Origin: Podarcis raffonei
Taxonomy: Eukaryota > Chordata > Lepidosauria > Squamata > Lacertidae
DNA length: 64,000 nt
Direction: 5' to 3'
NCBI RefSeq assembly: GCF_027172205.1
Contig: NC_070603.1
Coordinates: 6,312,501-6,376,500, forward strand
The position numbers were made by a program, and so were the translations under genes. Shown piece by piece: positions 23,101 to 32,305 of the stretch; within the stretch, counting starts at the first letter, position 1; each line of letters starts with the position of its first letter. The notes under the pieces were generated by a model. The model saw nothing but the letters and a program-made list of their open reading frames with translations, was not told the origin of the DNA and made no database searches.

Positions 23101-23869
23101 GGACTGGCTTCATTATTACCAGATAAATGAAGTATTTAAACAGGACAGGAAAATTGGCTTCCAGGTGGAAAAGTCAAAGTTAGAAACAGAATTGTTAGAA
23201 CCCAATACTAAGAATCTGTCAAGAATGTACAACTTGCTGTTGAAATGGAATACACAGGATGAAACGGTTAAATCAGCTATGATTAAATGGGCACAGGATA
23301 TCGGACATGACATTATGTTTGCTGACTGGGAACAGTTATGGACCACCGGAATGAAGTTTACGGCATGTAATGCCCTAAGAGAGAATATTATGAAAATGAT
23401 TTATAGGTGGTACATGACCCCAGTCAAGCTTGCAAAAATCTACCATTTGCCCAATAATAAATGTTGGAAGTGTAATGAATCTGAAGGTACTTTCTATCAC
23501 CTTTGGTGGACGTGCCCAAGGATTAAGGCCTTCTGGGAAATGATCTATAATGAAATTAAGAAGGTGCTTAAGTGTACCTTTCATAAGAAACCAGAGGCTT
23601 TTCTCCTGGGCATGGTGGGCCAATTGGTGTCAAAGAAAGATAGGATGTTTTTTATGTATGCTACAACAGCAGCAAGAGTCCTCTTAGCAAAGTATTGGAA
23701 GACACAAGAACTACCCACGCTGGAAGAGTGGCAGACGAAGGTGATCGACTATATGGGACTGGCGGAGATGACGGGCAGAATCCGTGACCAAGGGAAAGAG
23801 ACGGTGGAAGAAGACTGGAAGAAATTTAAATTTTATCTTAAAAATTGTTGTAAAATTAGTGAGTGTTAA
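20132..23869 (+). CDS. L1 ORF2 protein (endonuclease and reverse transcriptase)
   Basis: 1245 codons without a stop. The AP-type endonuclease spans about 1-235, with LSWNCNGLN, CLQETH, GIYAPN, MMGDMNGV and the catalytic SDH at 225-227. The reverse transcriptase spans about 450-760, with GPDGLTSRYYK, IFVDAEKAFDNISW, GTRQGCPISPLLF and the catalytic FADD at 694-697. The C-terminal Cys/His motif is C1111-x2-C1114-x8-H1123-x4-C1128. The protein nicks DNA at TT/AAAA and primes cDNA synthesis there. All key residues I can check are present, so it may be active; the sequence alone does not prove it. Confidence 0.92.
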   Translation: MALQFLSWNCNGLNLPRKRREVFHILKKEQLDLICLQETHVTRIHRKLLVNKRLGQEFISSDKVKKRGVVIYAKEKLAPKLMFKNEQGRYLVIEIQVQGEKLLIIGIYAPNEGKSEFFKKLHGILMDYLDYNVIMMGDMNGVVSTNMDKALRQVVSKDGRLPKTFFEMTDNMDLIDIWRTRNPLEREGTFFSEAKMTWTRINQIWVTSGMAPKIKKVEICPKTCSDHNAVKMEMNITTAGSFRWRMNDSLFRDEEVYRKAQKTIKDYFEINLKTEVEKRTIWDASKAVMRGFLIQQNTLKKKRQNEKKDKILERIKEGEKKLRSKPKSHEILREIKLYQRQYMELMNQEIEWKIKQMRQKTFESADKCGKLLAWQLKKRQKLNMVTSLEVEGKNIFRPNEIRNCFQSYFRKLYAQGPVDEKEIEEFLEKYGLQKISEQSKVILNQKITEQEIEGAIQNMKLGKSPGPDGLTSRYYKALKDWLIQPFKEVCNEILEGKKAPESWKEAYITLIPKSETEKNQIKNYRPISLLNVDYKIFADILAKRLKRVLVGEIHKDQAGFLPGRHLSDNVRNIIDIMELLENNMNTKAVLIFVDAEKAFDNISWSFMKKNLKGMGVGQGFENGIGAIYSEQKAKLIVNNVVTEEISIEKGTRQGCPISPLLFISVLEVLLNMIRGDQLVKGIQVGAKQYKLRAFADDLVLTLQEPDTSTKRALEIIQVFGRVAGFKLNKQKTKVLGKNLTVVEREKFQSETGLMVANKVKYLGVNLTPKNVNLFKDNYEKCWTEIKKDLEIWCNLRLSLLGRIAVIKMNVLPRMLFLFQTLQIVGKMDCFKKWQKDISRFVWQGKKPRIKFKILTDAKERGGFALPDLKLYYEAAAFCWLKDWLLLENTDILDLEGFNNRFGWHAYIWYNKVKIHKGFKNHIVRKALYNVWIRYKDLLENKTPRWLSPMEAKEVKKLNMESKWPKYWEIIEQEGGNVKLQSYEKLKFKVRDWLHYYQINEVFKQDRKIGFQVEKSKLETELLEPNTKNLSRMYNLLLKWNTQDETVKSAMIKWAQDIGHDIMFADWEQLWTTGMKFTACNALRENIMKMIYRWYMTPVKLAKIYHLPNNKCWKCNESEGTFYHLWWTCPRIKAFWEMIYNEIKKVLKCTFHKKPEAFLLGMVGQLVSKKDRMFFMYATTAARVLLAKYWKTQELPTLEEWQTKVIDYMGLAEMTGRIRDQGKETVEEDWKKFKFYLKNCCKISEC

Positions 23870-24869
23870 AATGTTATGGGTAAAGCATAGCAGATTTGCA
23901 GCGATAAATGACTGGATATGTGAAAAAAAGGTTAGAGAAAGGGAATTATACGTAATTTAGATCAGGGGTTGCTGAAAAAATTTAAAATAGGGATGCAGAA
24001 AAGGGAGGCATGGGGAAGTCGTTGAAATTGGGTATAAGAAAAAAATTATGAAATTATACATGTTTATGTGTTTGTTTGTCTGTGTATTGTTTGTTTGTAA
24101 TGTCTTATAATATATGTTGAAAAACTAACAAAAATTTTATTAAAAAAAAAGAAATTTATGAGGAGATACAAAGAGCTAGGCAAGGAAGAAGACAGCAGCA
24201 GCGACCCCGGACCTAGAAGAAGATAATAAGGGAGGAGGAGGAGGAGGAGGACAGGTTTAAATACCTTTTCTCTTTTCTTTTAACAAAAAGTAAAAGAAAT
24301 CAAGATGGCATTAAAAGCGTGGACATGGAATGTTAATGATTTAAACAATAAAAATAAAAGAAAATTGGGCATGTTTTGTTGAAAAAGAATTTGGATATTA
24401 TCTGTTTACAAGAGACTCACGTAACTAGAAAACAGAATTTTGGTTAATAAAAAACTAGGGAATGAATTTATATCTTCAGATGGAAGTAAGAAGAGTGGGG
24501 TAGTTTTGTATATAAAACACAAATTTGAAGCACGGCAAATCTTCAAGGACAAGGAAGGTAGGATGATTGCAGTACAAGTAACGTGGCAAGGCGAAAAAAT
24601 TGTTGGAATTTATGCACCAAACGGCTGTAAGACTGTATTTTATAAATCTTTAGAAGAGAAATTGTTTGACAATGTTGATAAAAAAATTGTAATAATGGGG
24701 GACATGAACGGGGTAATTTCATTAGAAATGGACAGATTAAGAAGAAAAATGAAATCAAAAGAAGGAAAGTTACCCAAAACTTTCTTCTCTTTAGTAGAAA
24801 GTTGTAATCTGGTAGATGTTTGGAGACTGAGACACCCATTAGAAAAACAATTTACTCACTTTTCAGAGC

Positions 24870-25401
24870 CAAATCAATCAGCCGCAAGAACAGCATGCTG
24901 GTCCCATGGGCTAACTGAGAGGCAAGGTCCGAGTCCAGTCAGAGGTTGATGTTGCAGTATGGAGGTAGTCTGAATAAGTTGAAGCTGGATGCAGGGCAGG
25001 TAGTCGGGTGAGGTCAGGAGCTCCGGCAGGATAGCAGGACAGGGTTCGGGCAGGAACTGACAACCAACGAAGTTGCTCCCACAACTTGGGACTGACTTTT
25101 ATCTGCCCTGAGGCACAGGGTGGCCCCGATCCTCAGGTGACTCACTTCTCCTGGCCTGGAGGCAAGCACTCCTCCTGCGGAAACATAGTTCCCTCCGCCT
25201 CTCTGCCCTGAGCCTCTGCAGCTCAGGAGAAGCTGGAGGGTTACCGGACCTAGAGGCAACCTCAGCTTCCCCGACGGGGCTGAGAGTGGAGCACCTGCAG
25301 GCAGTGGGTCCTCCACCCCCTCTGGAGCCAGAGCAGACTCAGCTGGTGCCTGCACCTGAGGATCCAGCTCAGGTGAGGACCCTTCGGGCTCATGCATAAC
25401 A
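24870..25401 (-). mobile_element. Likely solo LTR of a retroelement fossil
   Basis: On the minus strand it begins 'tgttatgcatgagcccgaag', has a TATA-like 'gataaaagtcag' in the middle and ends near 'ctgattgatttggctc'. The composition and a start in TGTT resemble squamate Ty3/gypsy LTRs from memory. No coding part adjoins it and no target duplication was established. An unclassified repeat is the alternative. Confidence 0.4.
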
Positions 25402-25810
25402 GATAAACTATATACTAGATAGTAGTGAATCATGAGAAGACTGCAACCGAGCAGTTACCAGTTAAAACTCCTAGCAGCAACCAACCATCCGACCAACTGA
25501 CAAAACTACCTGCCACATAGAGGCAGTTAGTCGTCTGGGAACGTTGGACTAGACTGACAGCTTTATATCCCACACTTCCTTCAGAATCCCTGGGCCCACC
25601 CCTCCCACATGGTGCTCAGAATCCCCCACCCTCTTTTCCTTACTCATGGAGCTAAACAAAGACATATTACTTCCCCAGTGACTTTCTTCCCCCAAACCCA
25701 GAGGACTCTGGGCAACCCTGGTTGTTGCTGCCCGAACTGAGACAGGGCCCCACGCATTTCCAAAAGGGAAGGTAGCCAGTGCTGGAGAAGGAAAAGTCTG
25801 GTTCCCCACC
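25402..25810. other. Unassigned interval
   Basis: No gene recognised. Sequence between the likely LTR and an L1 3' fragment. Confidence 0.4.
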
Positions 25811-26370
25811 AGGGAAGAATGGCAGATGAAGCTGATGGACTATATGGAACTGGCGGAAATGACCGGCAGAATCCGAGACCAGGGAGAAGAGTTGGTGGAA
25901 GAAGATTGGAAAAAATTCAAAGTATATTTACAAAAATATAGCAAAATTAATGAATGTTAGAAGGATGCTGGAATGATGTTACCTGGTTTTAGCAGAAATG
26001 TTATAAAGAATTAAGTAAAAATGGATTGTTAATGGGCCAAAGTGTAAAATTTAAGGTCAGATTGGGTTAAGGTAATTTATAGAACAAAAATTGAGAAAGA
26101 TGGAAAGGATTTGCTGAAACAGCTAAATTGAATTAGAATACAAAAAAGGGAGGTGTGAGGAGGTCGATGAAACAAGTAAATGAAAGACAAAGACATGGAA
26201 ATACTGGATGTGTTTTTAAATGTTTTTGTTTTTAAATGTTTTTGCTTTTTTTATCGCTGTGCTGTATTGTTTTTTTTTTAATGTATTGTATTGTAACTTT
26301 TTATTGTCTCTCCCCCCCCCCCTCTTTTTCTGTAATTGTTAAACTATTAATAAATATCATTTTTTTTAAA
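25811..26370 (+). mobile_element. Short 5'-truncated L1
   Basis: Encodes only the ORF2 C-terminus (EEWQMKLMDYMELAEMTGRI, ending KINEC at about 25958), then a 3' UTR and an AT-rich tail near 26345-26370. It is closest to the subfamily at 2024-4149, which ends in the same KINEC. Confidence 0.85.
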
Positions 26371-26439
26371 AAAGGAAAGCTTGGCCATAGGAATTCGTGC
26401 ATGGGTTTCTTCAAGAGTGGATGATTACAATGTGCTCTG

Positions 26440-26860
26440 TGTGGGACTTCACTTGCACTTGGTCCAGAAGTTGCAGTTAGTGCAGATGGCTGCAGCATGG
26501 TTGCTGACAGGAGTGAGACATTGCCAGCATATAACACGTCTGCTCAGAGAACTGCAATGATTGCCTATTTGCTACCAGGCAAATTTTTAGCATATAAAGA
26601 CCTTAACTGCTTGGGACCAGTTTACCTGCGAGATCATCTTATCCTATATATGCCCAATTGACCACTTCAATCTGCAGAACTGGCACCGTTACATAATACC
26701 CATTCCGTAGGTGTAGGAAATTGAACTTTGAGTGTGGCAGCACCTGCATGTAGGAACCCCCAGACCATGGGCATCAGGCAGGCACCTCCTAATTTTTTGT
26801 GTGTGTTTAGAGAAGCCTACCCATACATGTTGAATGTTGAAAGTCATAATCCATTTTTAC
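26440..26860 (+). mobile_element. Old L2-type LINE 3' fragment
   Basis: Translation shows the L2 ORF end pattern: DYNVLCVGLHLHLVQKLQLV, MAAAWLLTGVRH and ITRLLRELQ with LPICYQANF, with several stops. Too degraded to be active. Confidence 0.6.
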
Positions 26861-26924
26861 CTTATTGCTGATTTTATTTTATTGAATGTTTTAGGTAGTT
26901 GTTTTTACAGCCTATGATATCCAT

Positions 26925-26964
26925 AAGAATAGAATAAGAATAAGAATAGAATAAGAATAGAATA
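26925..26964. repeat. AATAG/AATAAG simple repeat
   Basis: Tandem 'aagaatagaat' units just left of the inverted exon junction. Confidence 0.8.
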
Positions 26965-26989
26965 CTCAATGAACTGTGTTTGGCCAAAC

Positions 26990-27178
26990 CTTTGCTTCCT
27001 GCTTGCTTCTTCACCCACTCCGTCGCTGCCGCCACGCTCTCTGTACTGGTGACATCCAGAATGGTGGTTTTCAAGCGCTCTGAGGTGGCCTTCCTCAGCT
27101 GCTCTGCCCCCTTCTGCGTGAGAAAGGCTGCCAGCACCCACAGGCCCCGGGCATCCAGCTGCCTGGCAAGTAGGTTTC
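26990..27178 (-). pseudogene. RDH16-like first exon, 3' half, minus strand
   Basis: Minus strand reads from the middle of the exon (about residue 44) through LAAFLTQKGAEQLRKATSER and LDVTSTESVAAATEWV to a GT donor at 26989/26990. It lacks the anchor and the cofactor motif. It meets a plus-strand exon piece head to head at 27178/27179. It differs from the other copies (AAFL, KQAGSKG), so it is an independent relic. Confidence 0.8.
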
Positions 27179-27332
27179 CAGGAGAGACAGACGGTGGAGA
27201 ACCTGACGGAGAAATATGTCTTCATCACGGGGTGTGACTCTGGCTTTGGAAACTGGCCAGGCAGCTGGATGCCCGGGGCCTGCGGGTGCTGGCAGCCTGT
27301 CTCACGCAGAAGGGGGCAGAGCAGCTGAGCAG
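27179..27332 (+). pseudogene. RDH16-like first exon, middle part, plus strand
   Basis: Starts at 'ccaggagagacagacggtgg' (about residue 18), includes the TGCDSGFG motif, loses a few bases after 'tttggaaac', continues to AEQL and then joins the promoter of the next unit at about 27333. It belongs to the type of the minus exon at 10758 (GCDSGFG, AACLTQKG). Confidence 0.8.
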
Positions 27333-27459
27333 CTGCGAGGGAGGCTAAATAGAGCAGTGAGCTTCATGGTGGAGCCGGGGTTGGGATTTGGTTTCTCCAA
27401 GGCTTGCTAGGTCCCTGTGTGCCCCACTCTTGCAAGCTTATTGCCTGCTGGCTTCAGCC
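27333..27459 (+). promoter_or_regulatory. Putative promoter and leader of exon copy at 27460
   Basis: TATA-like 'ctaaatag' at 27345-27352, about 110 bp before the ATG, followed by the conserved leader. The TATA module is joined directly to exon debris, so upstream CCAAT sequences are missing here. Confidence 0.45.
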
Positions 27460-27772
27460 ATGTGGCTCTACCTGGCTGCCCTGCTGGGGCTTTACTTCCT
27501 TCGCCGATGGTACCAGGAGAGACAGACGGTGGAGAACCTGACGGAGAAATATGTCTTCATCACGGGCTGTTCCTCTGGCTTTGGGAACCACCTTGCCAGG
27601 CATCTGGATGCCCGGGGTCTGCGGGTGTTGGCAACCTGTACCACACAGAAGGGGGCAGAGCAGCTGGACAAGGTCACCTCAGAGCGCTTGAAAACCACCG
27701 TTCTGGATGTCACCAGTACAGAGAGTGTGGCGGCAGCGACGGAGTGGGTGAAAGATCAAGTGGGGAAGAAAG
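27460..27772 (+). CDS. RDH16-like: RDH16/HSD17B6-like SDR, first coding exon (plus copy 1, open)
   Basis: 104 codons plus one base, donor 'aaag|gtaatt' at 27772/27773. It has the membrane anchor MWLYLAALLGLYFLRRW, TGCSSGFG at 35-42 and LDVT at 82-85. It is of the second sequence type in the array: GNHLARHL, LATCTTQKGAEQLDKVTSER and KDQVGKKG, where the minus exon has GNLLARQL, LAACLTQKG and KEQVGNKG. The enzyme family oxidises retinoids or hydroxysteroids at the ER. No following exon was found before the next copy. A Tigger-like MITE lies 116 bp past the donor. Open and with a promoter, but its use is unproven. Confidence 0.8.
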
Positions 27773-27888
27773 GTAATTTTTTGTTGTTTTGTTTCCATGC
27801 TCTGGATCAGGCCAGGGATTATCTGTATCATCATCTGCTTATCTTTATTCCACTTTCCCACAAAATGTGGTTTGAGTGACTCCCAATA

Positions 27889-28117
27889 CAGTGGTACCTC
27901 GGGTTAAGTACCTAATTCGTTCCAGAGGTCCGTTCTTAACCTGAAACTGTTCCTAATCTGAAGCACCACTTTAGCTAATGGGGCCTCCTGCTGCCGCTGC
28001 ACCACCGGAGCGCGGTTTCTGTTCTCATCCTGAAGCAAAGTTCTTAACCCGAGGTTAGTGGAGTCTGTAACCTGAAGTGTATGTAACCCGAAGCATATGT
28101 AACCCGAAGTACCACTG
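27889..28117. mobile_element. Tigger/pogo-like MITE 3
   Basis: Terminal inverted repeats as in MITE 1, flanked by TA, about 229 bp. It lies at a fixed distance from the exon donor and so was duplicated with it. Confidence 0.85.
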
Positions 28118-28649
28118 TATATCAAAAATAAAATGTATGACCATTTTAAAAAGTATTAGAAACAACTAAAATCAATAAGGCAATGAATGGGGAAGGAATT
28201 CCATGGGGTCACCTTAATTCAACCTCTGTCAAGAGCTGCTAGGATTGCCAAATAACCTGAAAGATTATTGCTTTATGCCTTTGACAGCAGCTTGTTCTGT
28301 GAAGTCACACAGTGAAACTTCATTTTGTATGAAGATAAATGTTCCTGTCGGATAATGTCCACTGATCAACCTGATTCTGAAAGCACAGATATCATAATCA
28401 GTGGATATGGAAGGTATAACCTTCTGGATCAGGCCAATGTCTCTTCTCAGCCACCATTCAGTTACCAGCAGATGACTTCTCGAAAGCAGCAATCAAGCGC
28501 ACTCTCCCTTCCTGTCTTGGTTGTCCAATCCACTTTTAAAACCATCCAAGTGGGTGGGCATCCCTATCTCCTGAACCTTCCAACATGCAACTTCATTGGA
28601 TGTCCATGAGTTCCAGTGTTGGAGAATGAGAAGCAGTGTGGTGTAGTTC
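28118..28649 (+). repeat. Array intron block, shortened copy, with the SINE head
   Basis: Matches 32306-33182 but lacks the middle. It ends with the first bases of the MIR-like SINE ('gagaagcagtgtggtgta'), where the LINE inserted. No gene. Confidence 0.7.
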
Positions 28650-31111
28650 CCTGGGCCTTGGAGTTCCCTAACCTATTGGTATTGGGGGACTTCAACATCC
28701 ATGCTGAAGCCACTCCCTCCTCACAGGCTCTGGACCTGGCGTCTTCCATGGCAACACTAGGGCTCTCCCAGTTTGTTTCGGGCCCCACGCTGGATTTGAT
28801 CTTTGGCGTTGGTATAGATGTGATCATGTCTCCTTCGATGAAGGTGCCATGGTCTGATCACTACGCTCTGAAAGCCAGGATTGACTTTCCACCCCCACCC
28901 TGCTTAGGTGGCGAGCCGATTTGGGCTCGCCCGCAGAGGCTGATGGACCCTGAGAGATTCCACCAAGCCTTGCGGGACCTTTCTCCCCCTGGCGACTCAT
29001 TGACTGAGCTTGTTGAGGGCTGGAATATCCAGCTCCTGGCAGCCATCGATGAGATCGCACCTAAGCGCCCTCTGCGACCCCGCAGAAACCGGGCTCCCTG
29101 GTTTACCAAGGAGCTTCGGAAAATGAAGCGGGATCTCAGACGGCTAGAGCGAGTATGGCGGGGTGCCCGTGATGGAGCCTCAAGAACATCTTATAGGGTT
29201 TTTATAAAAACCTATGGGATGGCAGTGAAGGCTGCTAAGAAGTCTTACTTCTCGGTCTCCATTGTATCCGCTAGCTCTCGCCCAGCACAATTATTTAGTA
29301 TAATCAGGTCTTTAACGTCCCTTGAAGGACAGCCAAATTTAAATAACAATTTGACACACAGCTGTGAGGCATTTGCGAGCTTTTTTGCGGAGAAGGTCCT
29401 GTTGCTCTGCCATGACCTCCCTGCCAATTTGGATACACTAAAGGAACTGAAGGCCCCTCGACTGTCCTCGGGTCCAGTATTGGACCACTTTGACTGGATA
29501 TCCCCAGCCAATGTGGACAGACTCCTCCAAGCTGGAAAGCCCACCACCTGTCCTCTTGACCCGTGCCTGTCTTGGCTGATTAGAGCGCGTCCCCTGGGGG
29601 ATATCATCAATTTATCCCTTGGCACTGGGATATTCCCAGGGGAATTGAAGGAGGCAGTGGTGCGTCCACTCTTAAAGAAAACATCATTAGAACACTGAGG
29701 TAAAGGTAAAGGTACCCCTGCCCATAGGGGCCACTCTTGCCAGACTCTAGGGTTGTGCGCTCAGCTCACTCTAGGGGCCGGGAGCCAGCGCTCTCCGCAG
29801 ACACTTCCGGGTCACGTGGCCAGCGTGACAAAGCTGCATCTGGTGAGCCAGAGCCGCACACGGAAACGCCGTTTACCTTCCCGCTGGTAAGCGTTCCCTA
29901 TTTATCTACTTGCACCCGGGGGTGCTTTCGAACTGCTAGGTTGGCAGGCGCTGGGTCCAAATGACAGAAGCGCGCCCCACCGTGGGAATTCGAACCGCCG
30001 ACCATGCGATCAGCAAGTCCTAGGCGCTGAGGTTTTACCCACAGCGCCACCCGCATCCCATGCCACCCTTAGATCTATCCAATTACCGCCTTGTTTCGAA
30101 TCTTCCATTCCTGGGTAAGATGATTGAGAGAGCGGTTGCTGAACAGCTTGGCAGGTTTCTGGATGAAACATCGGCTCTGGATCCATTCCAGTCCGGCTTC
30201 TGCGCTGGTCATGGGACCGAGACGGCTCTGGTTGCCCTAACAGATGATCTCCGCAGGCAGCTGGATCGAAGCGGGTCGGGGCTGCTGATTCTTCTAGACC
30301 TGTCAGCAGCCTTCGACATGGTCGATCATGAACTCCTGGACCACCGCCTTGCCGACGTGTGGATCCAGGGCACAGTCCTTCAATGGCTGCGCTCGTTTCT
30401 CTCTGGTCGGGGACAGAGGGTGGCGCTTGGGGGGGAATTGTCATCGTGCCACTCCTTGGTGTGTGGAGTGCCTCAGGGTGCGATACTCTCTCCAATGCTT
30501 TTTAACAGCTTTATGCGCCCCCTCACCCAGCTTGTCCGGAGTTTTGGGCTGGGTTGCCATCAGTATGCCGATGACACCCAACTCTATACTATACCAGCTG
30601 CACTGGCTCCCGGTGGAGTACAGGATCAGGTTTAAGGGGCTGTTTTTAACCTTTAAAGCCCTATACGTCCTAGGACCCTCGTACCTATGGGACCGCCTCT
30701 CCTGGTATGTCCCACAGAGGAACCTTCGGTCTGCAAATAAAAACATCCTGAAAGTCCCAGGCAACAGAGAGGTTAGGCTGGCCTCAATTAGAGCCAGGGC
30801 TTTCTCGGCTACGGCTCAATCTGGTGGAACGCTCTGTCACAAGAGACTAGGGCCCTGCGGGACCTGACATCTTTCCGCTGGGCCTGCAACACAGAGCTGT
30901 TCCACCAGGCCTTTGGTCAGGGCGCAGCCTGACTCCCTCCTCTGGCAATCTGCACAGAATTTTGCTTAACGGTTGCCATCAATTTGATTTTAATTAATTT
31001 TTATAATGTAATGTTTTTAGAATGTGGGATTATTTGATTGTTGTTAGCCGCCCTGAGCCCTGCTTCGGCTGGGGAGGGCGGGATATAAATAATATTTATT
31101 ATTATTATTAT
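28650..31111 (+). mobile_element. CR1/L2-clade LINE, copy 2
   Basis: The 5' truncation lies in the endonuclease domain. An open stretch to 29698 shows VLGDFNIHAEATPSS, TLDLIFGVGID and WSDHYALKARID (endonuclease end). A linker with RRNRAPWFTKELRKMKRDLRR follows. After the SINE (29698-30068) come the RT motifs FLDLSAAFD-type, GVPQGAILSPMLF and YADDTQLY, then the same internal deletion as in copy 1, and the 3' UTR with an ATT tail. It landed in the MIR-like SINE with little or no target duplication, as usual for this clade. Non-functional. Confidence 0.88.
29698..30068 (-). mobile_element. Sauria-type SINE, copy 2 (most complete)
   Basis: Minus-strand tRNA-like head at about 29990-30068, a central body, and a 3' end in 'tttacc' repeats at 29698-29715. 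It interrupts the RT domain of the LINE. Confidence 0.8.
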
Positions 31112-31320
31112 TAGTGGTTAGAGTTTCAGACTAGGACCTGGGAGACCTGGGTTCAAATCCCCACTTGGCATACTGCTCATTGGGTGACCTTGGGCAGTCA
31201 CTGCCTCTCAACCTAACCCACCTCACAGGGTTGTGAGGATTCAATGAGGAAGGTGAGAACCATGTGGGCCACTTCAAGCCCCTTAGAGTGGGGAAAAGAT
31301 GGGCTATAAACATGCCCACT
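31112..31320 (+). mobile_element. MIR/CORE-like SINE, long copy
   Basis: Nearly identical to 1351-1560. Its missing first bases are at 28628-28649, on the other side of the LINE. Confidence 0.65.
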
Positions 31321-31757
31321 TCATGCTCCCCCTAATTCTAGATCAGTTATGAATAAGATAAAAGCCACAGGTCCCAACACTGATCTTTGGAGAGTTCCAG
31401 TTTCTACATCTCCCCATCTAGATATTCCATTTATTCCTCTACTCTGTGTCCTGCTTCTTAACCAGTTTCATGACTGCTCAGCTTCTTCAGGAGTTGGCAG
31501 TCTAAGTACACTAGGTCAACTGGATCAGTTTTATCCAACAGATCTACTTTGGATAAGCCTTCATGCTCTTTGCTAAATTTCATGTAAAGGCCTCCCAAAA
31601 TGGCCCCCAGAGGTCAGTGGTTGGCCTTCCCTTTAAAACTGTGTGAATCCCTGGGGAAATATTGGCTCTCCAGCAATATTAAGATCAAATGCAAGAGCAG
31701 GGACGCATACTGAACTCTCTCTATATATGTATATAACTCCAGAGATAAACCTTTGTT
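31321..31757 (+). repeat. Array spacer, plus copy 2
   Basis: Same sequence as 1561-2000. It joins an exon fragment at about 31757 across a short 'ttgg' microhomology. No gene. Confidence 0.7.
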
Positions 31758-31947
31758 GGAAACCTACTGGCCAGGCAGCTGGATGCCCGGGGCCTGCGGG
31801 TGCTGGCAGCCTGTCTCACGCAGAAGGGGGCAGAGCAGCTGGGCAAGGCCACCTCAGAGCGCTTGAAAACCACCATTCTGGATGTCACCAGTAGAGAGAG
31901 CGTGGCGGCAGCGACGGAGTGGGTGAAAGAACAAGTGGGGAACAAAG
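31758..31947 (+). pseudogene. RDH16-like first exon, 3' half
   Basis: Begins at about residue 43 (LARQLDARGLRVLAACLTQK) and ends at the donor 'aaag|gtagct' (31947/31948). It lacks the ATG, anchor, cofactor motif and promoter. It belongs to the type of the minus exon at 10758. Its intron and MITE are intact. Confidence 0.82.
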
Positions 31948-32063
31948 GTAGCTTTTTGTTGTGTTGTTTCCATGCTCTGGATCAGGCCAGGGATTATCTG
32001 TATCATCATCTGCTTATCTTTACTCCACTTTCCCACAAAATATGACCTGAGTGACTCCCAATA

Positions 32064-32305
32064 CAGTGGTACCTCGTGTTAAGTACCTAATTCGTTCCAG
32101 AGGTCTGTTCTTAACCTGAAACTGTTCTTAACCTGAAGCACCACTTTAGCTAATGAGGCCTCCTGCTGCCGCTGCACCGCCGGAGCACAATTTCTGTTCT
32201 CATCCTGAAGCAAAGTTCTTAACACGAGGTACTATTTCTGGGTAAGTGGAGTCTGTTACCTGAAGCATATATAAGCTGAAGCATATGTAACCCGAGGTAC
32301 CACTG
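32064..32305. mobile_element. Tigger/pogo-like MITE 4
   Basis: Same element as MITE 1 in the opposite orientation, TA-flanked, about 116 bp after the exon donor. Confidence 0.85.

Larger units (their letters stand above)
18182..24150 (+). mobile_element. Full-length young L1 LINE with both ORFs open
   Basis: About 5.97 kb: GC-rich 5' UTR beginning 'aaggagacttccggtcggcg', ORF1 (19119-20123), ORF2 (20132-23869), 3' UTR and A-tail. The target-site duplication is '(aa)agaaatttatgag' at 18167-18181 and about 24148-24162, in ORF1 of an older L1. The ORF organisation and 8-base inter-ORF gap equal those of the L1 at 50917-56893. The element looks structurally complete. Confidence 0.92.
16870..24868 (+). 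mobile_element. Old L1, 5' half, split by a younger full-length L1
   Basis: The 5' UTR-like part lies at about 16870-17560. A degraded ORF1 follows at about 17562-18166 (MKEISKRVQSLEEGMKQAQ coiled coil, then KDIP of the C-terminal domain). The younger L1 sits at 18182-24150. The ORF1 end and ORF2 start (MALKAWTWNVNDLN) follow at about 24163-24320, and an endonuclease part with GIYAPN and IMGDMNGV motifs runs to 24868. Several stops and frameshifts are present. The 3' end is lost at the likely LTR at 24870. Confidence 0.8.

Noticed and set aside
27388-27459. N-terminal extension of the dehydrogenase upstream of MWLYLA
   Set aside because: The upstream frame is open but has no ATG before the conserved start and matches the leader; the family begins at MWLYLA.
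29990-30068. tRNA gene on the minus strand
   Set aside because: It is the head of a Sauria-type SINE with a SINE body and tail following.
31112-31180. tRNA gene
   Set aside because: The A- and B-box-like sequence belongs to a MIR/CORE-like SINE; no complete cloverleaf was found.
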